Positions 37,955 through 47,625 are shown, counted from the stretch's first letter. The stretch is 64,000 nt of DNA from Yamadazyma tenuis (GCF_029203305.1 NC_089462.1:1302001-1366000), one strand, 5' to 3'. Notes: generated from the sequence alone by a model not told the origin. Program-made: numbers and translations.

Positions 37955-40606
37955 TTATGGGCCGTGCCAGCCAGAATCAAAATTAGCGTTAGGAGGATAT
38001 GATTGATCTGGAGGAGGGAATTGTGAATTTGGTGGGAAGGGAGGTTGGAAAATTGGTTGTTGGTTCGGGTTCATACCCATCTTTGGAGGAGGAAATTGGC
38101 CGGGGAACGGGGGTGGCTGCGAATAATGGAACTGCCAGTATTGAGCTTGCACTGGAGGCATCCCGGGTTGGGCGGGGACCGCAGAAGGGTACGCATATGG
38201 TATTAAGTTGGGCCCAGGGACAAGCAACCCGGTTCCAGAATATGGGACCATATTTGGTGGTGCCATATTCGCGAACGTATGCATTGCCGAACCTGGAGCC
38301 ATGCTCATAGCACCAATGGGAAAAGAAGTGGCAGGACTTTGCGTACCACTGTTGGCGGTGCTATAATTCTCTTGGGTTGAGGTTTGGCTGGTGACGGGAG
38401 TAGCGGCCACCTCAGCCTCCCAAGAATCAGAGTTGCCCCGAGTTGAAGGGGGAGCTGGGTTTGAGGTGGATGTCAAGATTTCCTCTTGTTGCATTTGAGA
38501 TTGAAGCTGAGTTGTATGGTGACGGATAAACTCTTCAATTTCATCGATTGACGTGTCAGGCATCATATCATTATCTGATTCTTCGTGCTGACTTTCGTCG
38601 TCAATTACATTTTGGATGGCATGTCCATTTTCTTCCTCTGATCCACTTGAATCGTGGTTCACTGGAGGTTTTGTATGGCCCTCTATAGAAGATATAATTA
38701 TTTCTCCGTGGGATTGGTCAAGCTCTTGGGGTTCTGGGTGTTTGTTCCGATGTATTGAACCATGAGGCTTCTGTTGCATAATCTTGATCTTACGTTCGTA
38801 CTTCTTCATCACAAAATTACCATTGAAGGTAAACTTATCTTGGAAAAGATCATAGAACTGACTTAACACTGCCAAAACCCTAGATGTATTTTCGTACTTT
38901 TGAACTTCAGATTGAATGAACGCATCATCGCTTTTGAACTGGTTCTCTTTGATGAAAGTATTGTCAAGGAAAATGGGTACTCCATCGACAACCAAAGAGC
39001 TGAAGTTATTATTCAAAAGGTCAATATTGTTCGCTTCAAACAAGTGATTATCATTGAAATCCTTGAGTTGGTGCAGTACGAGTTTGAAGTCTTTAAACAT
39101 GATATCCTCGGCAAAATAGTAGTTTCTAATAGGTTTAGTGGTTAAGTCATCGACTGTATAATCGCCAACCATTTTATTCATCACTTCTCCAAGCAATTTC
39201 ACATTGCTCAAGCTAAGAAATCGCTTGTTTTGCAGCAGAAGCCAGTTAAGCAACAATCGAATGCACATCAATGCGGAACTATTCTTGGTAATGGTACTTT
39301 CTTTAGGCTCATTCAATGATTTGAGATAAAACTCCAAATACATGTTAACAAATTTTGAGAAACTAGGAGTGTTCATAAGCCGGGTAAAACATATCAATAG
39401 CGTCAATTGAAACAAATAGAAGTCCTCTAAAGGTACTCCACACGTAAACTTCTGACTGCGCTGGAAAACATTCTCATTGAAGTTTAAGCTTAAAAAGATG
39501 AACTCAAGTTTTCCAACTTTTAAATTACCCAAAATCCGATTACCCGGTAATCGGTACTTTTCAGGAAGATAATGGTAACATATGATGGAAGTGAGCATTA
39601 AATTCAATTGATCGTTGGTAATGCTTCCATGGTTTGGGGATCTCGCCCTTAAAAGGTTACTTAAATCCAACTTAACCCAAGGTTGAACAAGTAAGTTATT
39701 GAGATTTGTAAGCCCTAGTTTATAACCACTTAGTCTAGTGAAGTTTGCTCTTAAAAACCAGTAAATGGCTGTCATTTTGTCATTGGACATATTATGAATC
39801 ATCCCCAAATGGTTATAAGGTTCGTTAAGAGCAGGTAGCAACTGGATACAAAGATTGTACATAACACTTGATGGATGATAGTATTCCAACAATTTTCCAG
39901 TTGCAAAACCTGTCTTGCTCTTAAACTGAAAATAGTTTTTGATGGAAATATTGGGTAACACATAGTTCGTTTCAATAAATGAACGATGTCTCAAAAGGTC
40001 TCCAAGACATAAGAGACATTTGTGCATCACATACAACAAATTGGCCTGTAAAGTGGGGCTATGAGTTTCTCGAGCTCTATTATTCAACTCATAGTTAAAA
40101 TGTTTGAGAAATGAACTTGGAAGTAAAGGATTCTGGAAATTCGTTGAAAAGTATTGAAGGATATCACTATAAAAACCGTACGTGGTTTTAGTGAATTTGA
40201 TGAAAAAATCATTGATCTTCCTAATTTCAACAGTTCTTAGTTTTGGAGGATCGTTTTTGGAAAGTGCTTGACTATCAATAGGAGACATTTCCTTATGCTT
40301 TAATTTGAAAAACTTGATGATCGGATAATGGAAATTCATCCAAAGGGTGTCGAGAAACTTGATGGTATTAAATTCCACTTGGTTACTCACACAATCAACT
40401 TCAAGTAGCTTATAGTAGTTATCAAAGTCTTTAGTTGTCCAATCAGTGAATTTAGGGAGAATTACACTGTTTAAGCCTAAAAGTAAGGCTGGATCCGTGA
40501 AGCTCTGATTGAGTAGGTTGGTTAATTGGAGCTTGAAATGTTTGATTTGATTAAGTGCTGTCAGGTCATAGGTGACATCTTGCACAGGCGAGGTTTTAAC
40601 AGACAT
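37955..40606 (-). CDS. EBS1: Est1/Ebs1 (SMG5/7-type) 14-3-3-like protein
   Basis: 883 residues. The N-terminal two-thirds matches the Est1/SMG7 14-3-3-like fold with TPR-like helices: LCLGDLLRHRSFIE, YYHPSSVMYNLCIQLLPALNEPYNHLGMIHNMSNDKMTAIYWFLRANF. Family members act in nonsense-mediated decay and translation control (Ebs1) or recruit telomerase (Est1). After about residue 635 the protein becomes acidic, then from about 760 a Pro/Gln/Met-rich disordered tail. The length equals S. cerevisiae Ebs1 (884) rather than Est1 (699), so EBS1 is preferred, but the call between the two paralogues is not certain. Divergent from the MUM2-like gene. Confidence 0.68.
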   Translation of the reverse strand: MSVKTSPVQDVTYDLTALNQIKHFKLQLTNLLNQSFTDPALLLGLNSVILPKFTDWTTKDFDNYYKLLEVDCVSNQVEFNTIKFLDTLWMNFHYPIIKFFKLKHKEMSPIDSQALSKNDPPKLRTVEIRKINDFFIKFTKTTYGFYSDILQYFSTNFQNPLLPSSFLKHFNYELNNRARETHSPTLQANLLYVMHKCLLCLGDLLRHRSFIETNYVLPNISIKNYFQFKSKTGFATGKLLEYYHPSSVMYNLCIQLLPALNEPYNHLGMIHNMSNDKMTAIYWFLRANFTRLSGYKLGLTNLNNLLVQPWVKLDLSNLLRARSPNHGSITNDQLNLMLTSIICYHYLPEKYRLPGNRILGNLKVGKLEFIFLSLNFNENVFQRSQKFTCGVPLEDFYLFQLTLLICFTRLMNTPSFSKFVNMYLEFYLKSLNEPKESTITKNSSALMCIRLLLNWLLLQNKRFLSLSNVKLLGEVMNKMVGDYTVDDLTTKPIRNYYFAEDIMFKDFKLVLHQLKDFNDNHLFEANNIDLLNNNFSSLVVDGVPIFLDNTFIKENQFKSDDAFIQSEVQKYENTSRVLAVLSQFYDLFQDKFTFNGNFVMKKYERKIKIMQQKPHGSIHRNKHPEPQELDQSHGEIIISSIEGHTKPPVNHDSSGSEEENGHAIQNVIDDESQHEESDNDMMPDTSIDEIEEFIRHHTTQLQSQMQQEEILTSTSNPAPPSTRGNSDSWEAEVAATPVTSQTSTQENYSTANSGTQSPATSFPIGAMSMAPGSAMHTFANMAPPNMVPYSGTGLLVPGPNLIPYAYPSAVPAQPGMPPVQAQYWQFHYSQPPPFPGQFPPPKMGMNPNQQPIFQPPFPPNSQFPPPDQSYPPNANFDSGWHGP

Positions 40607-41041
40607 GAGTAGGGTTTAGATATCAATCGTTGTGTTATTGATTCTAGAGAATCATAGTTCTTAGCAGCAGCTGTATGTGGATTGAAGTTTTTTCAAAATC
40701 GCGCGACAGGATCACGAACGGTCCGCGAACGTAAGGGACAGCGATACTTCAATTTGAAGTCGATTACGACCTTTCAGTAGGAAAATACGAACTGTCAGGT
40801 TATAGAAAGGCACATATCGAATATACATATTTTTTTGGTCTTGGAAGTAATTTGTACTATTTTCTATTAAGCAAGATTGGACCTGGAAAAAGTCCCACAC
40901 TTGGTGAGCACACGTTAATCAATTTGCAGCCATGATATCTATCACATATATAGGTCCCCCTCATCCTCATTAACTAGAAAAAGTATAAAATTGTTCGATT
41001 ACCCCTTCTTGCTTTTCCAAAATCTTCAACAAGTTCCACTC
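40607..41041. promoter_or_regulatory. Divergent promoter EBS1 / MUM2-like
   Basis: 435 bp. TCGCGCGA at 40699-40706 is an 8-bp palindrome that recurs exactly in the CHD1/RLI1 promoter. TATAAAA at 40984-40990 is 52 bp before the MUM2-like ATG. Confidence 0.5.
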
Positions 41042-41695
41042 ATGTCCACTTTACCTACTTCTTTTTCATTTGACTACTTGGATTACCCTTCAAGCACCCA
41101 CCTGTCAACCTCAAACCACCAACCACAACCGTCCAGCCATTCCGAATTGTACAATGGGTTGAACTTGTCAAGAAACATGGGAGTTGCTACAGTTAGTTCT
41201 AATATGGGCACGTACAACCCTTCTTCGTCAGTCGGTTACCACAACGAAATAGAGAAGCTCAAGATGCAATTAAATTTGAAAACTCAGATGGTTTCCAATT
41301 TGCAAAAGAAGCTCACATCTAAAGAGTCAAAGGAAATGTCAGAAATGGGAGGGAAATCTGGACTGAAAGATATTCCAATCACCAACACGTCTTTCTACGA
41401 GCTCTTTAAGGATGTATCAACTCAATTAGCTGCTAAAACCAAAGAGTGCAACAATTTGAAAACTTATTTAGAGTCAGTTCTTATCTCCTTGTCAATGAAT
41501 GGAAAAGATTCATCACACGAAGACTTAATACACAAGGTAGTGAACAAGATTAACTGCTTGCTGACTGAGAACGAGAAGTTGATGCAGATGATTTGTTTTA
41601 GCAACAAACTGAATTTATTGATCGAAGTGGGGATTTTACGCAATGAAGTTCAGGTTTTGAAGGAAAAGCTTCGTAAGTTTGACAAGATTAAGTAG
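41042..41695 (+). CDS. MUM2: MUM2/WTAP-family coiled-coil protein (tentative)
   Basis: 217 residues from ATG 41042 (MSTLPTSFSFDYLDYP). The first 80 residues are Ser/Pro/His-rich and disordered. The remainder is coiled coil with the pattern of WTAP/Mum2: NEIEKLKMQLNLKTQMVSNLQKKL, then FYELFKDVSTQLAAKTKECNNLKTYLESVLISLS, and LLTENEKLMQMICFSNKLNLLIEVGILRNEVQVLKEKL. Mum2 belongs to the Ime4 mRNA N6-adenosine methyltransferase complex that promotes meiotic entry. It is shorter than S. cerevisiae Mum2 (366). The assignment rests on the C-terminal helix and is tentative; it could be another coiled-coil protein. Confidence 0.5.
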   Translation: MSTLPTSFSFDYLDYPSSTHLSTSNHQPQPSSHSELYNGLNLSRNMGVATVSSNMGTYNPSSSVGYHNEIEKLKMQLNLKTQMVSNLQKKLTSKESKEMSEMGGKSGLKDIPITNTSFYELFKDVSTQLAAKTKECNNLKTYLESVLISLSMNGKDSSHEDLIHKVVNKINCLLTENEKLMQMICFSNKLNLLIEVGILRNEVQVLKEKLRKFDKIK

Positions 41696-41910
41696 TGAGT
41701 TAAATTATTGCAATTAGCAGCTTAAAGTAAAAAAACAACCTGAATTTCTCTAGAAGGTGCCGACAAATACACCAGAAAAGTTCCTCTCATCAGGAAGCTT
41801 ACTACCATGCTCGTCTCAAATCTTTGCGGAGTCGTTCCTATTTTTACTCACACAGGTGCGCGCTTCCTTTAAAACCAACGACGCTGGAAAAACAAAACTA
41901 TCCTATCCAA

Positions 41911-43170
41911 ATGTATACCAGCCCTTCAATAGTTATAGATAACGGGACAGATACCACCAAGGCCGGCTTCGCCTCTGAAGATTTACCATCGCTAGTTTTC
42001 AACAGTAACTATTCCAAGGCGCTGGACTCTAGTGAAGTGATCATTGGCGATGATGAAATAGACAAGTACCCACAGAACGAAGTGTACACTTTATTGAATA
42101 ATGGTATCGTCTATGATTTCGATAACATCGCCAAAAACTGGGAGTATGTTTATGATCATGTGGACAACAACCTTCGAGTTGATCCCAAGGACTTCCCGCT
42201 TACATTGACAGAAGCCGTTAACAATTCAGATAAGAATAAAATCAAAACCAGTGAAATTGTATTTGAACAATTCGAAGTACCAATTTTCTCGCTTGTGAAA
42301 AAGCCATTGTGCCAATTATATAACCATGGAACTCCATCTGGGCTTGTGGTGAACTTAGGATCAGCCTCCACTACCATTACTACCATTTTGGATGGTGTCA
42401 TTCAGAACAAGTTTAATTTCAAATCCAGTTACGCTGGGGATTTCATTGATGCAAATATTTTGAACTACTTAGGCACTCAAAATGTGGAATTGAACAACTG
42501 GGGAATAAACTGTTCTGAATCATACAAGAAGTATCAAATCTCCAAGAAAATTTTGAAACCTTTCAAGCTCGCAATGTTACAATGTTCTTTGAATCCTCCG
42601 ATGGCACAACCCGCTGCATACAGCTCATTGGCTAAAAAGAACTATCAATTGCCTAACCATCAATACGTGCCTGTTGTCAACGAGCAAATTGATTTGTTGG
42701 AGCCACTTTTCACTCCTCAAATAAGCAGTTTGGTTAACGTAGAACCCAAATTGGATGATCCTTCGACTAATGGGTTATCATTTTTCATTTTGAGTGTATT
42801 AAAGAACATTGAAATGAACGTGCTTGCCAACAATAGAAACAATTTCAACAAAGCGGTTGAGGTGCTCAAAGCTTTAGAATCCAACATTTTAATCACAGGA
42901 AACACTTCTTTGCTTCAAGGTTTAACTTCAAGAGTTATCAACGACATGTACAATTTGATCTACAAGTATTTCCCGGAATACACCCATAAGTTGCACTTTT
43001 TGAACTCAGATTTGGTGAGCGTTTGGGACAAGAAATTCAGCAGTTGGTTGGGTGCCAGTAATTTGAGCTTGATGTTGAATCTGAATAGTGAGATTGTAAA
43101 TGACTGGTTCGTTAGCAGAGAAGATTATTTGGAATACGGCCAGGACTATATCTTGGAGAAATTGAAGTGA
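41911..43170 (+). CDS. ARP7: Actin-related protein Arp7 (SWI/SNF and RSC)
   Basis: Nuclear actin-related protein that with Arp9 binds the HSA helix of SWI/SNF and RSC ATPases. 419 residues from ATG 41911 (MYTSPSIVIDNGTDTTKAGFASEDLPS). It matches Arp7 along its length: NEVYTLLNNGIVYDFDNIAKNWEYVYDH, the degenerate second phosphate loop SGLVVNLGSASTTITTILDGVIQ, AGDFIDANIL, and the C-terminal FSSWLGASNLSLML...WFVSREDYLEYG. Residues important for ATP hydrolysis in actin are not kept, as is normal. It is shorter than S. cerevisiae Arp7 (477) because of smaller insertions. Arp9 is the alternative. Confidence 0.75.
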   Translation: MYTSPSIVIDNGTDTTKAGFASEDLPSLVFNSNYSKALDSSEVIIGDDEIDKYPQNEVYTLLNNGIVYDFDNIAKNWEYVYDHVDNNLRVDPKDFPLTLTEAVNNSDKNKIKTSEIVFEQFEVPIFSLVKKPLCQLYNHGTPSGLVVNLGSASTTITTILDGVIQNKFNFKSSYAGDFIDANILNYLGTQNVELNNWGINCSESYKKYQISKKILKPFKLAMLQCSLNPPMAQPAAYSSLAKKNYQLPNHQYVPVVNEQIDLLEPLFTPQISSLVNVEPKLDDPSTNGLSFFILSVLKNIEMNVLANNRNNFNKAVEVLKALESNILITGNTSLLQGLTSRVINDMYNLIYKYFPEYTHKLHFLNSDLVSVWDKKFSSWLGASNLSLMLNLNSEIVNDWFVSREDYLEYGQDYILEKLK

Positions 43171-43342
43171 GTGGGAGGAGTAGCTTTATTGTATTATACG
43201 AACCAGATGTAAAGTAGAAAAAGAAATCAAAGTAATTAAAAAAGCCTCAACCAGTAACTGGTAATAAAGAAGCTATAAATTATCTACAGAAAAAAATATA
43301 CAAACGTATACATATTGACAAGTGCATGTGTGATTTCTGAGC

Positions 43343-44869
43343 CTATTCAACCCAAGAAACATATTTACTTTGGTACTTTTGCAAGTCTCCATGTAATTCC
43401 AAAGTGCTTTGCAACTTTAGCTCAGTTCCTAATTTATCGGACTTAAAATGGCTGTAAACCTCTTTTACGGTTGGTAAATATGAACGTTTAGTGTCTGTGC
43501 CATTGATGAAGGACTTGATCTGATTGTTTTTAGGCACCCCAAAGTTATATGGATAATGAACATAGTCGATGTTGAACACACTATGGATCAAAGGTTTTTC
43601 TAATTTACCAACTTCTATTGAGCTGGTCATTAATTTGACAGCATCTGTAACAGGACTCCATTCAGGTAAACTTGGCTCCTTGATTTTGTCGATCAATTTG
43701 TGTTTAACTCCTTTCACAAAGTCATTGATTTCCGGATTCAAAGTCATGATGTTAGCGGCCGTAATGAGCTCGAGTTCAAGTTGTTTTCTGAGCGAATTTT
43801 TGGCTCCTTGGTTCATCAATTCGAATCCAACTCTCAAAGAAGTTGGAGATTTGGCTAACAATTTCTCTAAGGTTTCTTTAGCAAATTGGGAGGAAGAGTC
43901 AACCAAGTATTTCAAAACGTCATCGAACGTAGGCTGACTAAATGCTTCTTTGATTACAATAAGTTGTTCTGTGCTGAAAGGGTAGTTGTAGTCCTTTGGT
44001 AACTTTGTATCAGTGAACTCATTGATAATGTCATTTATTTGTTGGTAGTACTCCTTTTGGTTACTCACTGACAAATTAGTCTGGTTTGGTGGTTGTAGGT
44101 TCGATAACCTGTTCACCAACGATCCCAACCGATCGCGTGGAACATAATGAGTGGCGAATCCCAACATATAAGCGTCAAGACCCGATAAAACAGTGCCGGT
44201 TAAAGCAACATAATAACCAACTTTATCATCCACCCTTGGTAAGAAAAACGTCGTTCCTACGTCGGGGAAAAATCCAATATCCATTTCTGGCATTGCAAGT
44301 TTAGTGGTGTCAGTACTGATTCTGAATGGTGCATGTACAGATAAACCAACACCTCCACCCATGGTGATTCCATCCATTAAAGCAATGAAGGGCTTGGGAT
44401 AAGTCCCAATTAAAAAGTTCAAATTGTATTCACCTTTGAAAAAATTCACAGCATAATCTGAGTTATCGTTCAAAATCTCCTTGGCTGCTTCAGCAACATC
44501 ACCACCAGCACATAAACCTTTAGGACTAGTCGAGTCCAAGATGATCATGTTGTTAATATCGGATTTAGCATATTCAACGAGTCTGGGGTAGATCTTGGAA
44601 ACCATCGACGTATTGAGCGAGTTCAATTTTCCAGGTCTGTTCAAACTAATGACCCGAGCAAGGTTCTTATTGTGAAACAATACATCGTCCACGATATTAG
44701 ACGTTCCGTTAGACATGAGTGATCTAATAAATGTGAGTTTAGAACTCATACTTTCGGGTTGGCGGTTCTCCTCTTTGAACGAAGCGTGAAAAATTTGGCC
44801 AATGGGTGGTCGTGCGCGCACTCCGCGCAACCTCTTTTCGAGGGAATTTGCATACGTGAGAGAAAACAT
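43343..44869 (-). CDS. EHD3: 3-hydroxyisobutyryl-CoA hydrolase Ehd3
   Basis: Mitochondrial enzyme of valine breakdown in the enoyl-CoA hydratase/isomerase superfamily. 508 residues from ATG 44869 (500 in S. cerevisiae). Core motifs are ARVISLNRPGKLNSLN, the oxyanion-hole CAGGDVAEAA, FIALMDGITMGGGVGLS and AMPEMDIGFFPDVGTTFFLP with the catalytic acidic residues. The C-terminal third has the hibch-type extension. A basic leader (EKRLRGVRARPP) could target mitochondria, but ATG 44749 (MSSKLTFIRSLMS, residue 41) is a second candidate start; the DNA between them is CGCG-rich, like promoters elsewhere in this window. Convergent with ARP7. Confidence 0.93.
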   Translation of the reverse strand: MFSLTYANSLEKRLRGVRARPPIGQIFHASFKEENRQPESMSSKLTFIRSLMSNGTSNIVDDVLFHNKNLARVISLNRPGKLNSLNTSMVSKIYPRLVEYAKSDINNMIILDSTSPKGLCAGGDVAEAAKEILNDNSDYAVNFFKGEYNLNFLIGTYPKPFIALMDGITMGGGVGLSVHAPFRISTDTTKLAMPEMDIGFFPDVGTTFFLPRVDDKVGYYVALTGTVLSGLDAYMLGFATHYVPRDRLGSLVNRLSNLQPPNQTNLSVSNQKEYYQQINDIINEFTDTKLPKDYNYPFSTEQLIVIKEAFSQPTFDDVLKYLVDSSSQFAKETLEKLLAKSPTSLRVGFELMNQGAKNSLRKQLELELITAANIMTLNPEINDFVKGVKHKLIDKIKEPSLPEWSPVTDAVKLMTSSIEVGKLEKPLIHSVFNIDYVHYPYNFGVPKNNQIKSFINGTDTKRSYLPTVKEVYSHFKSDKLGTELKLQSTLELHGDLQKYQSKYVSWVE

Positions 44870-45261
44870 AGATGCGCTAAATATTTACCTGCAAAAGGGA
44901 AATGTTAAGTACTGTCAACATAGGCTGAACAGGAACCCGAAGATATAACATTTCTACCACTTAATATGTGATTGTTTCCTCAAAAAACCCTGATTAGGAA
45001 AAAGTCTACATAATGTATTATTAGCCGGAGTCGCTTGAACTCCGTCTCACAGTTTATATATAAATGGGAACATCTTATCCTTTATAAAATCCCATATACA
45101 CATGCTCTAAAGTTCTTCTATTAGAACTGGAATCTTAAGTGGTATCGTGGTCCAGGCTTTGGCCAATAATTTCAGCAAATTGTTTCACATAGTGATATGT
45201 AAACCCCTGCTTTTACGAAAGTGTGCAACAAATGGTCCGATATATGACTGTTTTGAAATGC
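44870..45261 (-). promoter_or_regulatory. EHD3 upstream region with CGG-N13-CCG inverted motif
   Basis: 392 bp. CGGAGT at 45026-45031 and ACTCCG at 45039-45044 form an inverted repeat with a 7-nt spacer; the CGG and CCG ends are 13 nt apart, the style of Zn2Cys6 regulator sites. No factor can be named. Confidence 0.4.
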
Positions 45262-46602
45262 TTAGTAGTCATATTCGCTTACCAATCGACACTCTCTACT
45301 ACCCTCATCAAATTTGTATTGGTAGAACTTTCTTGAGTATGAAGCAACCAACACCAAGTCATCAATAAATCCTATTTCCACTGGTTTATGATCTTTCAAC
45401 CTGATGATATTAAAAGAACGGCGAGGTGGCAGGAGAACCAAGTTGTTGAAATAGTCTTTATAGGGAAGGTTTTTAACTATTTTTTTGGTGTATTTGGAAG
45501 TGAGCTTTTTCGAAAGCTTCCAATACTTAGAATCACTTGAGTTATCAACATCCTTATCATTCTCCTCTATTTCATTAGGAATAGGCTTTGATATAAGCAA
45601 GTTAGCTAGGTTTTCGTTTAAGTCTTCTGACAGCTTAGAGCTCTCTGCATCGAGCAAAGATGACTGGGAAATATTATAATCTGTTTCGTGTTCATCACCA
45701 TCACCCGCTTCATATGTTTTCAATGTACTAGTTCCATAATTATGACCGTCAATGATATCTTCGTTGTATTTTAGACTGAAAAAATGTATAGTATTTTCAG
45801 ACCCACATGCTAGAATGGTACAATCAGTATTGAACTTTAAGCAGTGTATGTGGGCTGAGTTGTGTCCTCGTCTCAAATTAAGAATTCTTGTTAGCTTTAT
45901 ATCTTCAGACTGTTTGAAGTTAAGCTGAAACAACCGAATAATAGTTCCTTTAGAAGAAGCCGTAGCTATGATCATATCAGAAATGACAATTTTACGGATG
46001 CTGGACGAATGGCATTTCATGATCAATACACTCTTCAAATTGATAGTATCATACACCAAAACCCATCCCTTTGGGTCTTTATACTCCGCAAAGTTATTAA
46101 ACTTGACTAGAGGCTCCGGGTCGGTAAAGATGCCATTATTTTTGGATTTCCCTGCCATGACAGTGCTAACATACTTCAAGGGAATCACAAGAAGTGAATG
46201 ATCGTCATTAGAAAGATCCCCCACAAATGGCTGAGAACCTAGTGGTTCAATTTCTATGATCTTGATAAGCTTCACATAACTTAAATCATAGATATATATT
46301 TGTCCTATTTTTAGCACCACAATTAACCGTTTCTTATTGATTTTGATTTCGACTATAGAGCTAGGGAATATGAGCTCACATATCTTAAGATTCTGCTTCA
46401 AATTGAAGATTTTGAGAAGCCGGTTATCTTTCTCTTTAGGGACTATGATCGTTAAGGAGGTCGAGAAAAGTACCTTTAAAAGGAACACAGGAGAATCGTT
46501 TGTATATATTTCTCCAAAGGGTTCACTATTAAAGATACGACTCTCGGTATCTGATGCCACAGCCATACATGAATTGTCTTGGTTGAATCGGATGTTATTC
46601 AT
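45262..46602 (-). CDS. ATG21: PROPPIN Atg21 (phosphoinositide-binding WD40 protein)
   Basis: Seven-bladed beta-propeller that binds PI3P and PI(3,5)P2 on vacuole and endosome membranes and recruits the Atg8 lipidation machinery in the Cvt pathway. 446 residues. It starts MNNIRFNQDNSCMAVASDTE and keeps IFNSEPFGEIY, LSNDDHSLL, GWVLVYDT and IATASSKGTIIRLFQL, in the order seen in Atg21 (496). The lipid-binding motif is LRRG (243-246) in place of the usual FRRG, with both arginines kept; the leucine codon is TTG. A disordered acidic insert at about 290-360 corresponds to the membrane loop region. Atg18 and Hsv2 are alternatives; the N-terminus and blade sequences fit Atg21 best. Confidence 0.75.
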   Translation of the reverse strand: MNNIRFNQDNSCMAVASDTESRIFNSEPFGEIYTNDSPVFLLKVLFSTSLTIIVPKEKDNRLLKIFNLKQNLKICELIFPSSIVEIKINKKRLIVVLKIGQIYIYDLSYVKLIKIIEIEPLGSQPFVGDLSNDDHSLLVIPLKYVSTVMAGKSKNNGIFTDPEPLVKFNNFAEYKDPKGWVLVYDTINLKSVLIMKCHSSSIRKIVISDMIIATASSKGTIIRLFQLNFKQSEDIKLTRILNLRRGHNSAHIHCLKFNTDCTILACGSENTIHFFSLKYNEDIIDGHNYGTSTLKTYEAGDGDEHETDYNISQSSLLDAESSKLSEDLNENLANLLISKPIPNEIEENDKDVDNSSDSKYWKLSKKLTSKYTKKIVKNLPYKDYFNNLVLLPPRRSFNIIRLKDHKPVEIGFIDDLVLVASYSRKFYQYKFDEGSRECRLVSEYDY

Positions 46603-46649
46603 TCCTATCTCCAGATTGTGATGATATTATTATTCTGCGCGAAGTTTAT

Positions 46650-47480
46650 TTACTCTACATCTTTCAATTCCACCGTAGAACTGGTCTTGGAGCCAGTGCT
46701 CTTTCTTTTCTTGGGTTTCTCCCATTCATATAAAGGAATGAAACTCTCAATGACTCCCACATCAGCAAATAAGTTGGGGTACAACCAGAAAGGCTTACCG
46801 AAAAGTAACGTAATGAGGTAGATGATAAGTCTAACGATGGCAATGGCAAAGAACAAACCCAAGAGACCCAAGAGACTCATACTAAGATAATAAACACCAA
46901 CTTTCATCTTCCTGGGCCATAATGGGAACAAAATAACGGTGAAAACACCGGCAATCAATAAAAGTCCATACACAATCATAAATGGATTTGGCTTGGTATA
47001 ATTCCACATGTAATAACTATCTGGTGAAAACTCGGCCTTGGAGCTTTTGATGAGAGTAGGCTTATCTCTTTTAGGTGTCCACTTCTTATTAGTTTGTCTG
47101 ATTTCATGGAAATGAAGCTTTGTGACGGGAATAATCATTTGAGTTTGAATCAACACTTTGGATAACTCTTCAGCTGCTTTAGCATCTTTTATTGGGACTA
47201 ACCTGTTCTTAGGGTCTGCTTGTTTGGACTTGAAATCATCGCTTACAAGGGCACGTACAAGTCTTTTGTAACGGAAGAATTCGATATCGTCGGTATTGTT
47301 CAATAAGCCTTTTCTGTTCTTTAAAATCTTGTTGTCTCTGAGATAATTGGACAATCCAATAGCGATAGGTTTCATTTGTGCTAATGCTTGTTGAATTGCT
47401 TGTGGTGAAATCTGGGCTCCATTTGGGGCTTTGTTAGACAGCCCTTGAGGCACGCCGAGCTGAACTCCAGGAACTGACAT
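46650..47480 (-). CDS. SEC62: ER translocon subunit Sec62
   Basis: Component of the Sec62-Sec63 complex for post-translational protein import into the ER. 276 residues (274-283 typical). The cytosolic N-terminal domain has LSNYLRDNKILKNRKGLLNNTDDIEFFRYKRLVRAL; a membrane-proximal KKWTPKRDKP...YYMWNYTKPNP precedes two membrane segments (about 170-188 and 200-224) separated by LWPRKMKVGVYYLS. The C-terminal cytosolic tail is basic then acidic. Its stop is 47 bp from the ATG21 start on the same strand. The promoter has TCGCGA at 47515-47520. Confidence 0.96.
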   Translation of the reverse strand: MSVPGVQLGVPQGLSNKAPNGAQISPQAIQQALAQMKPIAIGLSNYLRDNKILKNRKGLLNNTDDIEFFRYKRLVRALVSDDFKSKQADPKNRLVPIKDAKAAEELSKVLIQTQMIIPVTKLHFHEIRQTNKKWTPKRDKPTLIKSSKAEFSPDSYYMWNYTKPNPFMIVYGLLLIAGVFTVILFPLWPRKMKVGVYYLSMSLLGLLGLFFAIAIVRLIIYLITLLFGKPFWLYPNLFADVGVIESFIPLYEWEKPKKRKSTGSKTSSTVELKDVE

Positions 47481-47625
47481 TAGCGTTTGAGTTGTCTTTT
47501 TAATTAATTTTCAGTCGCGAAACAAATGTACTTCGCAAGCTAATTTCTGTTCTGAGAAAGTGGAAGCAAACTAATGTGTAAAAAGAAGAGCAGATGGAAT
47601 AGCGTATTTGAAATCTAATGATCTA

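Noticed and set aside
45026..45044. Hairpin considered as a tRNA T-arm
   Set aside because: Loop geometry is wrong and no other tRNA parts are nearby; kept only as a possible regulator site.
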